A stretch of 64,000 nt of DNA from Glaciecola sp048820975 (GTDB taxonomy: Bacteria; Pseudomonadota; Gammaproteobacteria; Enterobacterales; Alteromonadaceae), in assembly GCF_048820975.1 (NCBI RefSeq), contig NZ_JBMEUF010000001.1, positions 2,294,001 through 2,358,000 on the forward strand, written 5' to 3'. Of this stretch, positions 1-7,593 are shown piece by piece (position 1 is the first letter of the stretch; every line of letters starts with the position of its first letter). The notes under the pieces are model-generated. The model worked only from the letters and a program-made list of their open reading frames with translations, was not told where the DNA came from and did not search any database. The position numbers and the translations under genes were made by a program.

Positions 1-142
1 GCTCTGTACGCATTATGCAATTGGGCGATTTTATAAAAAACTTGGGCACAATGGTTTGTAAATGGGGATTGCGCCAAGCAAAGCTAGGCCTAAAACTAGC
101 GGCTTGAATTTGCCCAAACTGAGATTTGTGTGGTGTGTGCAT
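1..142 (-). CDS. yheT: YheT-like alpha/beta hydrolase, N-terminal fragment (cut by window edge)
   Basis: An open frame starts at the ATG at 142 on the minus strand and runs off the left edge, giving 47 codons. The peptide contains FRPSFAWRNPHLQT, which matches the N-terminal signature of the YheT family of alpha/beta hydrolases; their catalytic Ser/Asp/His lie further downstream, outside the window. It begins 4 bases after the stop of the TIGR02444-type gene and lies downstream of yheS on the same strand; yheS and yheT are also neighbours in E. coli. The substrate is not known. The identification rests on a short fragment but the motif and context agree. Confidence 0.75.
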   Translation of the reverse strand, partial: MHTPHKSQFGQIQAASFRPSFAWRNPHLQTIVPKFFIKSPNCIMRTE

Positions 143-146
143 AAGG

Positions 147-731
147 CTAGCGGCCTACCGTAGAAAATTGCTGAACAAGCACTGATATTTTTTGCCTAAT
201 TAACGTGCTTTTTTCAAGCTTCTTATCTGAACTCAAATCCAAACCGGGACAGTCCAAATTATTATTCGCAAAAAAATACGCGCTCTTAACCAGCTCGCTT
301 TTTAGGTTTTCAAACGCATAGGAAATATTGGTTAATACTGGGCGCTTAAGTATATCGCTAGCGGCTTTCACTATTGCCTCTTGTTGCTCTTTTTCACTCA
401 TAATTTCAGTAGCCATTAGCGCCTTATAATATGCGCTAAGTTTACATTTGGACTGTCCCGAACAAGCTAAAGCGAAGCGTATCCGCTTTGCTCTTAAGCG
501 TTTTGTACGCTCATCTAGCGGCTTAATTGCTTTAAAAATATGCGAAATATCAGTGGCATATAGCATGTAACCTTTGCTGGCTAAAAATCCTGAAAACAAA
601 AGTATGTTCACATTCAAATTAGCTTCATCTTGTAAGTATAGTAGGCAGTCTTTCGTTTGACCGGCACCATAAACACGCAAAGAGTACTGCCAGAATGCAT
701 CGCTCGTAACAAAAGCACTATTTACACTCAC
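147..731 (-). CDS. TIGR02444 (DUF2390) family protein
   Basis: This 194-residue protein has the N-terminal FWQYSLRVYG stretch (residues 14-23) followed by a conserved LQDEANLNVNILLF segment, both typical of the TIGR02444/DUF2390 family of small gammaproteobacterial proteins of unknown function. It is mostly helical with no signal peptide. It sits between yheS, whose stop codon region overlaps its start by 4 bases, and yheT, so the three are probably co-transcribed. The coding sequence contains two copies, in opposite orientation, of the ATTTGGACTGTCCCG repeat (245-259 and 446-460). These encode LDCPG and SGQSK in regions that look poorly constrained. Confidence 0.75.
   Translation of the reverse strand: MSVNSAFVTSDAFWQYSLRVYGAGQTKDCLLYLQDEANLNVNILLFSGFLASKGYMLYATDISHIFKAIKPLDERTKRLRAKRIRFALACSGQSKCKLSAYYKALMATEIMSEKEQQEAIVKAASDILKRPVLTNISYAFENLKSELVKSAYFFANNNLDCPGLDLSSDKKLEKSTLIRQKISVLVQQFSTVGR
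247..255 (-). repeat. GGACTGTCC dispersed repeat, copy 1
   Basis: Core of the 15-base word ATTTGGACTGTCCCG (245-259, minus strand). It is inside the TIGR02444-type gene and inverted relative to copy 2. Confidence 0.8.
450..458 (+). repeat. GGACTGTCC dispersed repeat, copy 2
   Basis: Core of ATTTGGACTGTCCCG (446-460, plus strand) inside the TIGR02444-type gene. Confidence 0.8.
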
Positions 732-2644
732 AAGGCTACCGCAGCTTTAGCATCAAACTCAGCCTGCGCAGCTTCTAGGCTTTCTTGGGCATCTAGCCAC
801 TCAAGCTCCACTATTTCTAGCTCTGATTTTGCTTTTGCTTGTTCATCTATTATTTGTGTTAGCTGAGTCTTTTTATCAGCCTCATAAAGAGAAGTATCAG
901 ACATCGCCTCCTCAATTTGGCTAAGCTGTGCATTAAGCTCATTCATCTTTTTCTCGCTACTTACCAAAGCGCTGCGAAGATGTTTGGTTGATGCTCTAAA
1001 CTCTGCTTCCAAACGCTTTTGCATTTTTCGGTCAATAACAGGAGCTTTGGGTTTATCTTCTTGTGCCTTTTCATTCTTATTATTAAACAACCAACTTTGA
1101 TAATCAGTTAAATCTCCAGAAAACGCGCTAACCGCCCCACTATCTACTAAGTAAAAGTCATCACACACACTTTCTAATAAGAAGCGGTCATGCGATACAA
1201 TTACCATGGCGCCTTCAAACGCCTGCAAAGCGTAAGCAAGGGCTTCTCGCATATTCATATCAAGGTGGTTTGTTGGTTCATCTAGCAGCAACAAGTTTGG
1301 TTTGGTATACACTATTAAGGCCAATACTAAGCGCGCTTTTTCGCCACCTGACATTGGCGCTACCTTTTTAAGCGCCTCATCACCTTTAAACCCAAATCCG
1401 CCTAAATAATCTCGTATTTGTTGATCCGTTAAACTACGATCTAGCGCCAGTAAATGGTCAAAAGCTGAATTATCCATGTTCAAGGCTTGCACCTGATGCT
1501 GCGCAAAATAGCCAATTTTCAAACCCGCCGATACCGTATACTCTCCTTGCAAGGGGTGTAATTCACTCGCCAGCAACTTAATAAAAGTAGATTTACCCGC
1601 TCCGTTTCGTCCTAACAAACCAATGCGGCTACCCGGTACTAAATTAAGATGAATATCAGACAATATAACCGTTTCGCCGTAGCCAAGTTGTACCGCTTCC
1701 ATGTTGATCAAAGGGTTCGGCAGTTTTTCGGGCTCTTTAAACGCAAAGGAAAATTCATTGTCTTGCTGAATAGGCAATAAAGCTTCCATTTTTTCAAGCT
1801 GCTTTACACGGCTTTGCGCCTGTTTTGCTTTACTGGCTTTGGCTTTGAATCGCAAAATAAATGAATTTAAATGCTGTTTCTTTTGTTCTTGCTTTTCGTA
1901 ATGTTTTTGCGCCAGCGCAAGTCGCTCGGCACGTTGCTTTTGAAAGCTTGAATAGTTACCGGTGTAGGTAAACAGTTTGGTATCTTCAAAGCTCACTATT
2001 AAATTAGCGCAAGCGTCAATAAAGGCTTGGTCATGCGAAATTAATAACAAGGTGCCGCTATAGTTTTGTAAATAGTCTTGCAGCCAAATTACCGCATCTA
2101 AATCCAAATGGTTGGTTGGTTCATCTAACAATAGTAAATCAGATGGGCATAACAGCGCACGAGCTAAGTTAAGTCTCATTTGCCAACCACCTGAGAAACT
2201 TGCCACGGTTTCGCTTAAGTTTTGTTCAGTAAATCCTAAGCCCGCTAAAATTGTTGCGGCGCGGGCGTTTACATCATAAGCGCCAGCGTGCTCAAGCTTT
2301 TCATGTAAGCTTGCTATGGCTGCGCCGTCATTGGCCTGCTCAGCGTCAAGTAAGGCTTTTTGCACTTGACGTAAATGAGCATCGCCGTCAATTACGTAAT
2401 CAAGCGTTGTGCGCTGGGTATCATCAATATATTGCGAAATGGCGACCACGCGCCATTGTTTTGTAATGGAGCATTCGCCAGCGTCAGCTGAAATTTGGTT
2501 TAAAAGCAGTGAAAATAAGCTCGATTTACCGCAACCATTTGGGCCAATAATAGCCGCTTTTTGCTTTGCGTAAATTTCAACATTCGCATTATCAATCAGA
2601 GTTTTTATACCACGTTGTAGGCTTAAACCTTGTAGTTTTATCAT
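728..2644 (-). CDS. yheS: ABC-F family ATPase YheS
   Basis: At 638 residues it matches the length of E. coli YheS (about 637). Two ABC cassettes are visible: Walker A GPNGCGKSS at 34-42, signature SGGW near 151 and Walker B LLLLDEPTNHLD near 170; then GRNGAGKST at 345-353 with a second SGGE signature and LLLLDEP. A charged linker lies between the cassettes (about 235-290) and a coiled-coil tail occupies about 540-638. There is no membrane domain, so this is an ABC-F protein, a class that acts on ribosomes rather than in transport. It heads the yheS / TIGR02444 / yheT set and is divergent from yheV. Confidence 0.93.
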   Translation of the reverse strand: MIKLQGLSLQRGIKTLIDNANVEIYAKQKAAIIGPNGCGKSSLFSLLLNQISADAGECSITKQWRVVAISQYIDDTQRTTLDYVIDGDAHLRQVQKALLDAEQANDGAAIASLHEKLEHAGAYDVNARAATILAGLGFTEQNLSETVASFSGGWQMRLNLARALLCPSDLLLLDEPTNHLDLDAVIWLQDYLQNYSGTLLLISHDQAFIDACANLIVSFEDTKLFTYTGNYSSFQKQRAERLALAQKHYEKQEQKKQHLNSFILRFKAKASKAKQAQSRVKQLEKMEALLPIQQDNEFSFAFKEPEKLPNPLINMEAVQLGYGETVILSDIHLNLVPGSRIGLLGRNGAGKSTFIKLLASELHPLQGEYTVSAGLKIGYFAQHQVQALNMDNSAFDHLLALDRSLTDQQIRDYLGGFGFKGDEALKKVAPMSGGEKARLVLALIVYTKPNLLLLDEPTNHLDMNMREALAYALQAFEGAMVIVSHDRFLLESVCDDFYLVDSGAVSAFSGDLTDYQSWLFNNKNEKAQEDKPKAPVIDRKMQKRLEAEFRASTKHLRSALVSSEKKMNELNAQLSQIEEAMSDTSLYEADKKTQLTQIIDEQAKAKSELEIVELEWLDAQESLEAAQAEFDAKAAVAL

Positions 2645-2759
2645 AAGGGGCTTCTAGAAAATTAAGGTGTGCAGAATATCAAAATTCAAAGGGGTGATCA
2701 TTACTTACCGCATTACAGTATAATACACTTTATTAAATATAATTTCGGCAAGTTATAAC

Positions 2760-2960
2760 ATGAGTAGAACGAAAAAACGATTTATTGCAGGGGCAAAATG
2801 TCCATCGTGCGGGCAATTAGACACCCTAATGCTGTATTTCGAGAATAACATAGAGAAATTAGCTTGCGTGAAGTGCGACTACAAAGAATCGCAAACCACG
2901 CAAGAAGTCGCGGCTGCCAGTAAATCTAGCAGCGATGTGATAGGTGTATTTAAACCTTAA
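2760..2960 (+). CDS. yheV: YheV family putative zinc ribbon protein
   Basis: This 66-residue protein carries CPSCG (residues 18-22) and CVKCD later on, giving four cysteines in CxxC pairs as expected of a zinc ribbon. The N-terminal RTKKRFIAGAKCPSC matches the TIGR02443/YheV family. It is divergent from yheS, as in E. coli, and its stop codon abuts the 3' end of the chemotaxis receptor gene. No biochemical role is established for the family. Confidence 0.88.
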   Translation: MSRTKKRFIAGAKCPSCGQLDTLMLYFENNIEKLACVKCDYKESQTTQEVAAASKSSSDVIGVFKP

Positions 2961-4583
2961 TTAACTTTTAATATTGCTCACTTGTTGTTCAAGTACTGAG
3001 CGAACCTGTTCAAGTTGTTGATTTTGTTCTACCAATGTCGTTGCCAAATGTTTGTTTTGCTCAGCCGACATTTTTAAACTACCTACCTTTTGAACAATAC
3101 TGCTGTTGATGCTGGTTTGCTCATCTAATACGTCGGTAATTAACGTGTTTCTAGCGGTAATATCTGCTACCGCTGTATCCACATCACCTAATACTTGCGA
3201 TGCCTCAGTAACAGAATCTTGAGACTGTTTAACCGATACTTCGCCTTGCTTAATTTGTGACACCGCCCCTACCGCGCGCTCTTGTAGTTTAGCAATAATG
3301 GTTTTTATTTCTTCTGTTGATTGCTGGGTTCTTGAAGCAAGGGTGCGCACCTCATCGGCGACTACCGCAAAACCTCGGCCCTGTTCACCTGCTCTAGCCG
3401 CTTCTATCGCGGCATTTAAAGCAAGTAAATTAGTTTGTTCAGCAATACTATTTATTACCTCAACTACCGTGCCCACAGTTTGTGCGTCGGTATCAAGCTG
3501 CGCAATAACCTCAGAAGTTAACTTAATTTGCTCACTTGAAGTGGCAATACTTTTAAGGGTTGATTCCATAGCCTGTCGGCTTTTTTGTGCGGAAGAAGCG
3601 GCATGAGACGCAATATTATTGGCTTCAAGAATGTTAGTAGACATCTCTTTCGCCGCACTGCCCATTTGCGTAGTGGCATCGTCAATATCAATAGATTGCT
3701 GATGCTGCTCATCAGCCTTTGCTGACAAATCCATTGCGCTACTCGCTAGACTCGCGCTGGTAGTATTTAATTGCTGCTGGTTCGCTGACAGTCCAGTGAC
3801 TAACTCAAGCATCTTTGTGCGTAAGGTTTCAATCGCACGTGCCATTTGGCCTATTTCGCTATTGCCACCAATTTTTTTAACTTCAGTGAAATCCCCTGCA
3901 CTTACCGCTTTAAGTTGGTCAATAAGAATAGAAAGAGGGTTGGATACGAGTTGAGTAATAATCTTGCCGCATAATAAAATTGAACATAAAAAGGCAATAA
4001 CGACTACCGCAAGCGCAACACCTTGATATTGTGATGATTCCTTCACAATACTATTACTCTTCTCGGTATTAATTTCTTGCATGTTTGATACAGCTGCTTT
4101 TAGAAGATTGCTGGGCTCGCGGTCTATTCCACGCACAGCGGTATCAGCGGCTTTATGATCAAAGTTTTGACTAAACATGTCATAGGCTTTTTGATACTGC
4201 TGCAAAATTTTATTGTGTTCTGCACCAAATTTAACTAATGACTGCTTCACGGCGCTTGGAATCTTAGCTTGTTCAAGCATCTTCACATGGCTTTGGATGG
4301 AGGCCTGCCGGTCTAAAAAACGTTCCCAATATTTGTTTAAGTCTGCTTGATTATGGCCCCTTAAGAGCACATTTTTCCATTCTTGAACCTGAGTTTTAAA
4401 CTCTTGATTAATATTCCCCAGTGCGATTGTATTGGCTGAATCAACCGTTACTAGCGCCTCAAAACGATTCATTTTGGACGCCAGCATTACGCCATCTACA
4501 ACTGCCGCAATACTTAATACGCTCATACCCAGTACTACGGTGGCGAGTATCCTAGTTTTTACTGTATTAAAAGAAAATTTCAT
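2961..4583 (-). CDS. Methyl-accepting chemotaxis protein
   Basis: This 540-residue receptor has an N-terminal membrane segment (about 12-32), a periplasmic helical sensor region (about 33-185), a second membrane segment (about 188-210), a HAMP linker (about 212-265) and a long cytoplasmic coiled coil. The highly conserved signalling tip is present: EQTNLLALNAAIEAARAGE followed by GRGFAVVADEVR near residues 385-415. The sensor resembles a four-helix-bundle ligand domain, and the ligand cannot be inferred. It appears to be a stand-alone gene, convergent with yheV, with no other chemotaxis genes nearby. Confidence 0.93.
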   Translation of the reverse strand: MKFSFNTVKTRILATVVLGMSVLSIAAVVDGVMLASKMNRFEALVTVDSANTIALGNINQEFKTQVQEWKNVLLRGHNQADLNKYWERFLDRQASIQSHVKMLEQAKIPSAVKQSLVKFGAEHNKILQQYQKAYDMFSQNFDHKAADTAVRGIDREPSNLLKAAVSNMQEINTEKSNSIVKESSQYQGVALAVVVIAFLCSILLCGKIITQLVSNPLSILIDQLKAVSAGDFTEVKKIGGNSEIGQMARAIETLRTKMLELVTGLSANQQQLNTTSASLASSAMDLSAKADEQHQQSIDIDDATTQMGSAAKEMSTNILEANNIASHAASSAQKSRQAMESTLKSIATSSEQIKLTSEVIAQLDTDAQTVGTVVEVINSIAEQTNLLALNAAIEAARAGEQGRGFAVVADEVRTLASRTQQSTEEIKTIIAKLQERAVGAVSQIKQGEVSVKQSQDSVTEASQVLGDVDTAVADITARNTLITDVLDEQTSINSSIVQKVGSLKMSAEQNKHLATTLVEQNQQLEQVRSVLEQQVSNIKS

Positions 4584-4684
4584 AATAGTGCATGTTGTCC
4601 AATTAGAAAGGTGTCAACAGGCTTATCGGCTGCTATACCTTCGTCTATAGGTCAACGGTTAATTATTATGGCCTTTATTTTTAA

Positions 4685-4909
4685 TTAATAATGAGGGGGC
4701 AACTCAATTTGACCTGCGCTTGGCATTTCAGGCTCTTCTATTGATTTTAGTTTGTCTAACATGGCACGCACTTTTTGCTCAAGGCGGTCAATTTGATCCT
4801 GCTGAGCAATCACTGTTTGATTCAGGCTTTCAATTGTATCTTCCTGATACGCTAGCTTGACTTCCAAAGATTCTAATTCGCTTGCTAAGTCACTGTGTTG
4901 TTGTGTCAT
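4685..4909 (-). CDS. slyX: SlyX family protein
   Basis: A 74-residue coiled-coil protein ending in LPPHY, the C-terminal signature of SlyX. I start it at 4909 because that ATG overlaps the TGA of the upstream WD40-like gene (ATGA), indicating translational coupling, and because it gives a length close to E. coli SlyX (72). An ATG at 4921 would add four residues. The function of SlyX is unknown; it lies next to the prolyl isomerase gene fkpA, as it does in E. coli. Confidence 0.88.
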   Translation of the reverse strand: MTQQHSDLASELESLEVKLAYQEDTIESLNQTVIAQQDQIDRLEQKVRAMLDKLKSIEEPEMPSAGQIELPPHY

Positions 4910-5898
4910 GGTGTTTGCCATATTTCGTAATTTCCACTGCTTGAAATGGAGGCTGCGCCTCCTGTCATATAATCAACGGCATACACTACAGCCGATTGCG
5001 GAGCTGGACCATCATTAGGTGCAACCCGCCATTCTTTGAGTATTTTACCTGTTTGTACATCCCATAAAGCTAATCTTTTAGCTGGGGAGCCGGTTAGTAA
5101 ACGCTTGCTGTCTGCTGAAAACCTAGCGCTTGTAAAAATCAATTGGCGCTCAATAAAATGCAAACGTGATACTTCCTGACCAGTTTGTGCATCCCATATT
5201 TGCGCTTTGTCTAGGCCATCAGCGGTGAATAAATACTTCGCGTTTTGATCAATCAGCACTTGGCTAACTCTATGGGGGTGGTCAAACACATGGATTATTT
5301 GTCCATTCTTTGTATCCCATAAATAGGCTTTGTAATCATTCCCGCCGGTTAAGGCATACCTGCCATTGGCTGATAAATCTACTGAATTAATTTTCTCTTC
5401 ATGACCTATAAATTCTAAACGACGCTCAGTACCAGGTTCGAAAAACATGACGGTACCGTTTGCGCGTCCAACCAATACCGCTTTGCCACCATTAGCGATA
5501 GCAATATCGCGAATGCTTGATTCATCAATACGCCAAAATCCAATGGGTTCGCCCGTAGCAATTTCCCAAACAGCAAAGGCCTCGCTGTCAGAGGTGATAA
5601 CAAAATTGCCATCTTTTGAAAATTTAACGTTATCGACCAAATTTAAGCCGTCACCTTGATGACGCCAGGAATACAAAACCTGATTATTTGCTAAATTATG
5701 AACTTTTATTGCTCCGCTGACCTCTGATACCACAGCCAATTGTTTTTCTGCGTGTATGTCTGCGTCATAAACGCCATCTTCAGCCAAGTTGAAACGGCTT
5801 AATGGCGTAGAATCAGGAATACTGCAAGCACTCAATAAAGACGCTAGCAGGCAGCATATGAAAAAAAATGTGGGTCGAATGTTTAACAAAGGTTTCAC
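4906..5898 (-). CDS. WD40-like repeat lipoprotein
   Basis: The product has a hydrophobic signal ending in LLSAC, a lipobox, so it is a probable lipoprotein. A beta-propeller of WD40-like repeats follows: blades end in dipeptides such as VW, YLWD, IWD and LWD. I place the start at the GTG at 5898 (about 330 residues), preceded by AAGG. The frame is open upstream to a TTG at 5943, which would give 345 residues, so the start is uncertain. The stop overlaps the slyX start (ATGA), so the two are co-translated. A propeller of this kind usually scaffolds protein interactions; no enzymatic motif is visible. It is divergent from fkpA. Confidence 0.8.
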   Translation of the reverse strand: MKPLLNIRPTFFFICCLLASLLSACSIPDSTPLSRFNLAEDGVYDADIHAEKQLAVVSEVSGAIKVHNLANNQVLYSWRHQGDGLNLVDNVKFSKDGNFVITSDSEAFAVWEIATGEPIGFWRIDESSIRDIAIANGGKAVLVGRANGTVMFFEPGTERRLEFIGHEEKINSVDLSANGRYALTGGNDYKAYLWDTKNGQIIHVFDHPHRVSQVLIDQNAKYLFTADGLDKAQIWDAQTGQEVSRLHFIERQLIFTSARFSADSKRLLTGSPAKRLALWDVQTGKILKEWRVAPNDGPAPQSAVVYAVDYMTGGAASISSSGNYEIWQTP

Positions 5899-5994
5899 TT
5901 TGGCCTTAACCGCATTAACATGTGGCTTAGTATAAACTATCAAGGTGTGAAAACGCCAAATAAAGATAATTCAATCATGTTTACGGAGATAAAA

Positions 5995-6762
5995 ATGAAA
6001 AAGGCTTCTCTAGCCCTAATTATCGGTACATCACTTGTTTTGAGTGCATGTGGTAATGACAAAAAAGAAACAAACACTGAAGACCAAGTTACAGTAGACG
6101 CTGCTGAGGCAACCGTTACCGCTTATACTACGACCGCCGAGCAACACTCTTATGCGCTAGGTGCAAGCATGGGTATATTTGCAAAAACTAGGCTTGAACA
6201 ACAACAAGCGCTAGAAATTGAAGTTGACCAAAAAGCCCTAGAAGCTGGATTTAATGATGCCCTAGCGGGTAACACACAATTTTCTGATGCTGAAATTCAA
6301 ACCTTTGCGCAAGCATCTGACACTAAACTTCGTGAAAAACAAGCGGCTGAAGCAGAAAAGAACTCAGCTAAAATAATTGCTGAAGGTGAAGCATATTTAG
6401 CTGAAAACGCTCAACGTGAAGGCGTAATCACTACCGATTCAGGCCTGCAATATGAAGTATTAACGAAAGGCGACGGCGCAAGCCCTAAAGCAGTAGATAC
6501 AGTAACGGTGCACTACAAAGGTACCTTACTGAACGGCGAACAGTTTGATTCTTCATATGACCGTGGACAACCTACTAGCTTCCCGCTAAATGGCGTAATT
6601 CCTGGTTGGACTGAAGGTGTTCAATTAATGGAAGTGGGTGCAAAATACCGTTTCCATATCCCAAGTGAACTTGCTTATGGCGGCCGTACCGCTGGCAGTA
6701 TTCCTCCTCACTCTACCTTGATTTTTGATGTGGAATTACTTGACGTAACTCCAGCAGAGTAA
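5995..6762 (+). CDS. fkpA: FKBP-type peptidyl-prolyl cis-trans isomerase, lipoprotein
   Basis: The start is set at 5995, where GGAG precedes ATGAAAAAGG, giving 255 residues with a signal peptide ending in VLSAC (Cys19), a lipobox. An N-terminal dimerisation-type region with the YALGASMG motif is followed by a charged helical linker (about 90-140) and a C-terminal FKBP domain. The FKBP domain includes VTVHYKGTLLNGEQFDSSY, VIPGW and IPPHSTLIFDVELL. This is the FkpA/Mip architecture: a periplasmic chaperone and proline isomerase. E. coli FkpA is soluble in the periplasm, whereas here the lipobox suggests membrane anchoring. It is divergent from the WD40-like/slyX pair and ends at a strong hairpin terminator. 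Confidence 0.92.
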   Translation: MKKASLALIIGTSLVLSACGNDKKETNTEDQVTVDAAEATVTAYTTTAEQHSYALGASMGIFAKTRLEQQQALEIEVDQKALEAGFNDALAGNTQFSDAEIQTFAQASDTKLREKQAAEAEKNSAKIIAEGEAYLAENAQREGVITTDSGLQYEVLTKGDGASPKAVDTVTVHYKGTLLNGEQFDSSYDRGQPTSFPLNGVIPGWTEGVQLMEVGAKYRFHIPSELAYGGRTAGSIPPHSTLIFDVELLDVTPAE

Positions 6763-6794
6763 TTGCACTTTGCGTTTTAGGTAGAAAGGTTTTA

Positions 6795-6830
6795 GGTAGA
6801 AAGGCTCATGCCTTTCTACCTACTATTTTT
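6795..6830 (+). terminator. Rho-independent terminator after fkpA
   Basis: GGTAGAAAGG and CCTTTCTACC form a perfect 10-bp stem around a CTCATG loop (6795-6820), followed by TACTATTTTT. It lies between the convergent fkpA and greB genes. The left arm is the second copy of a 15-base tandem duplication (TTTTAGGTAGAAAGG, from about 6775). Confidence 0.8.
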
Positions 6831-7305
6831 ATTTATCATATTCAATACTTAGCACCCACCATTCCTTAAGCCCAGTTGGGGTTTTCACACTAAATTCATC
6901 ATCCACTTGCTTTTTAAGTAAGGCTCTAGCCATAGGTGAGTCTATGGAAATATACTCTGACGTATCCCCATATATTTCTTCAGGGCCAACTATTTTAAAG
7001 CGCATAATTTCACCGGCGTCGTTCTCTATTTCAACTCGCGCACCAAAGAAAACCTTACCCTCTTGTTGCGGCGAATATTCAATTATTTGCAGCTCGGGTA
7101 GTAACTTTCTTAAGTAACGTACGCGCCTGTCAATTTGCCGTAACACCCTTTTGTTAAAGGTATAGTCAGCATTTTCTGAGCGATCACCTAAACTTGCCGC
7201 CCACGTGACTATTTTGGTAATTTTCGGACGTTTTTCATACCAAAGGTAGTCATGCTCTTCTCGCAGTTTGGCATACCCTTGGCTGGTAATAAGTTTGGTT
7301 TTCAA
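6829..7305 (-). CDS. greB: Transcription elongation factor GreB
   Basis: GreB rescues backtracked RNA polymerase by stimulating transcript cleavage. The protein carries the near-invariant WAASLGDRSENADY and SPQQEGKVFFGA segments and the SIDSPMARALLKK stretch of the C-terminal domain. The frame is open to a TTG at 7338, but a second in-frame TTG at 7305 gives the N-terminus MKTKLITSQGY. That aligns with E. coli MKTPLVTREGY and yields 158 residues, the E. coli length. There is no ATG in frame, so a TTG start is required. It is divergent from tex. Confidence 0.93.
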   Translation of the reverse strand: MKTKLITSQGYAKLREEHDYLWYEKRPKITKIVTWAASLGDRSENADYTFNKRVLRQIDRRVRYLRKLLPELQIIEYSPQQEGKVFFGARVEIENDAGEIMRFKIVGPEEIYGDTSEYISIDSPMARALLKKQVDDEFSVKTPTGLKEWWVLSIEYDK

Positions 7306-7593
7306 TTTACGCCATATATAGTTAGTGAAAAGTTTCAACGGGTATTGTTGTCAGTTTTAGCCTTAAGGTCTAGTTTTTTCTTATGGTCACGCTGTGATGC
7401 TGCATAAAACGCTCATTATTTCTGCGTGCACGTTTAGGTTTAAAAATACGAGCTTATTTAAGACTAAATTTGGGATGCCATCAAACAATACAAAGGTTAT
7501 ACTAAGTACAAGTAAACAAGACATATCAATGCTCTTATTCAAATTCTTACCACAATGCCAAAAGGCACATTTTCTAACGGAACCCAAAACTGA

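Noticed and set aside
3788..3796. TGACAGTCC inside the chemotaxis receptor gene as a repeat copy
   Set aside because: It is one base off the core and does not share the AAAT flank.
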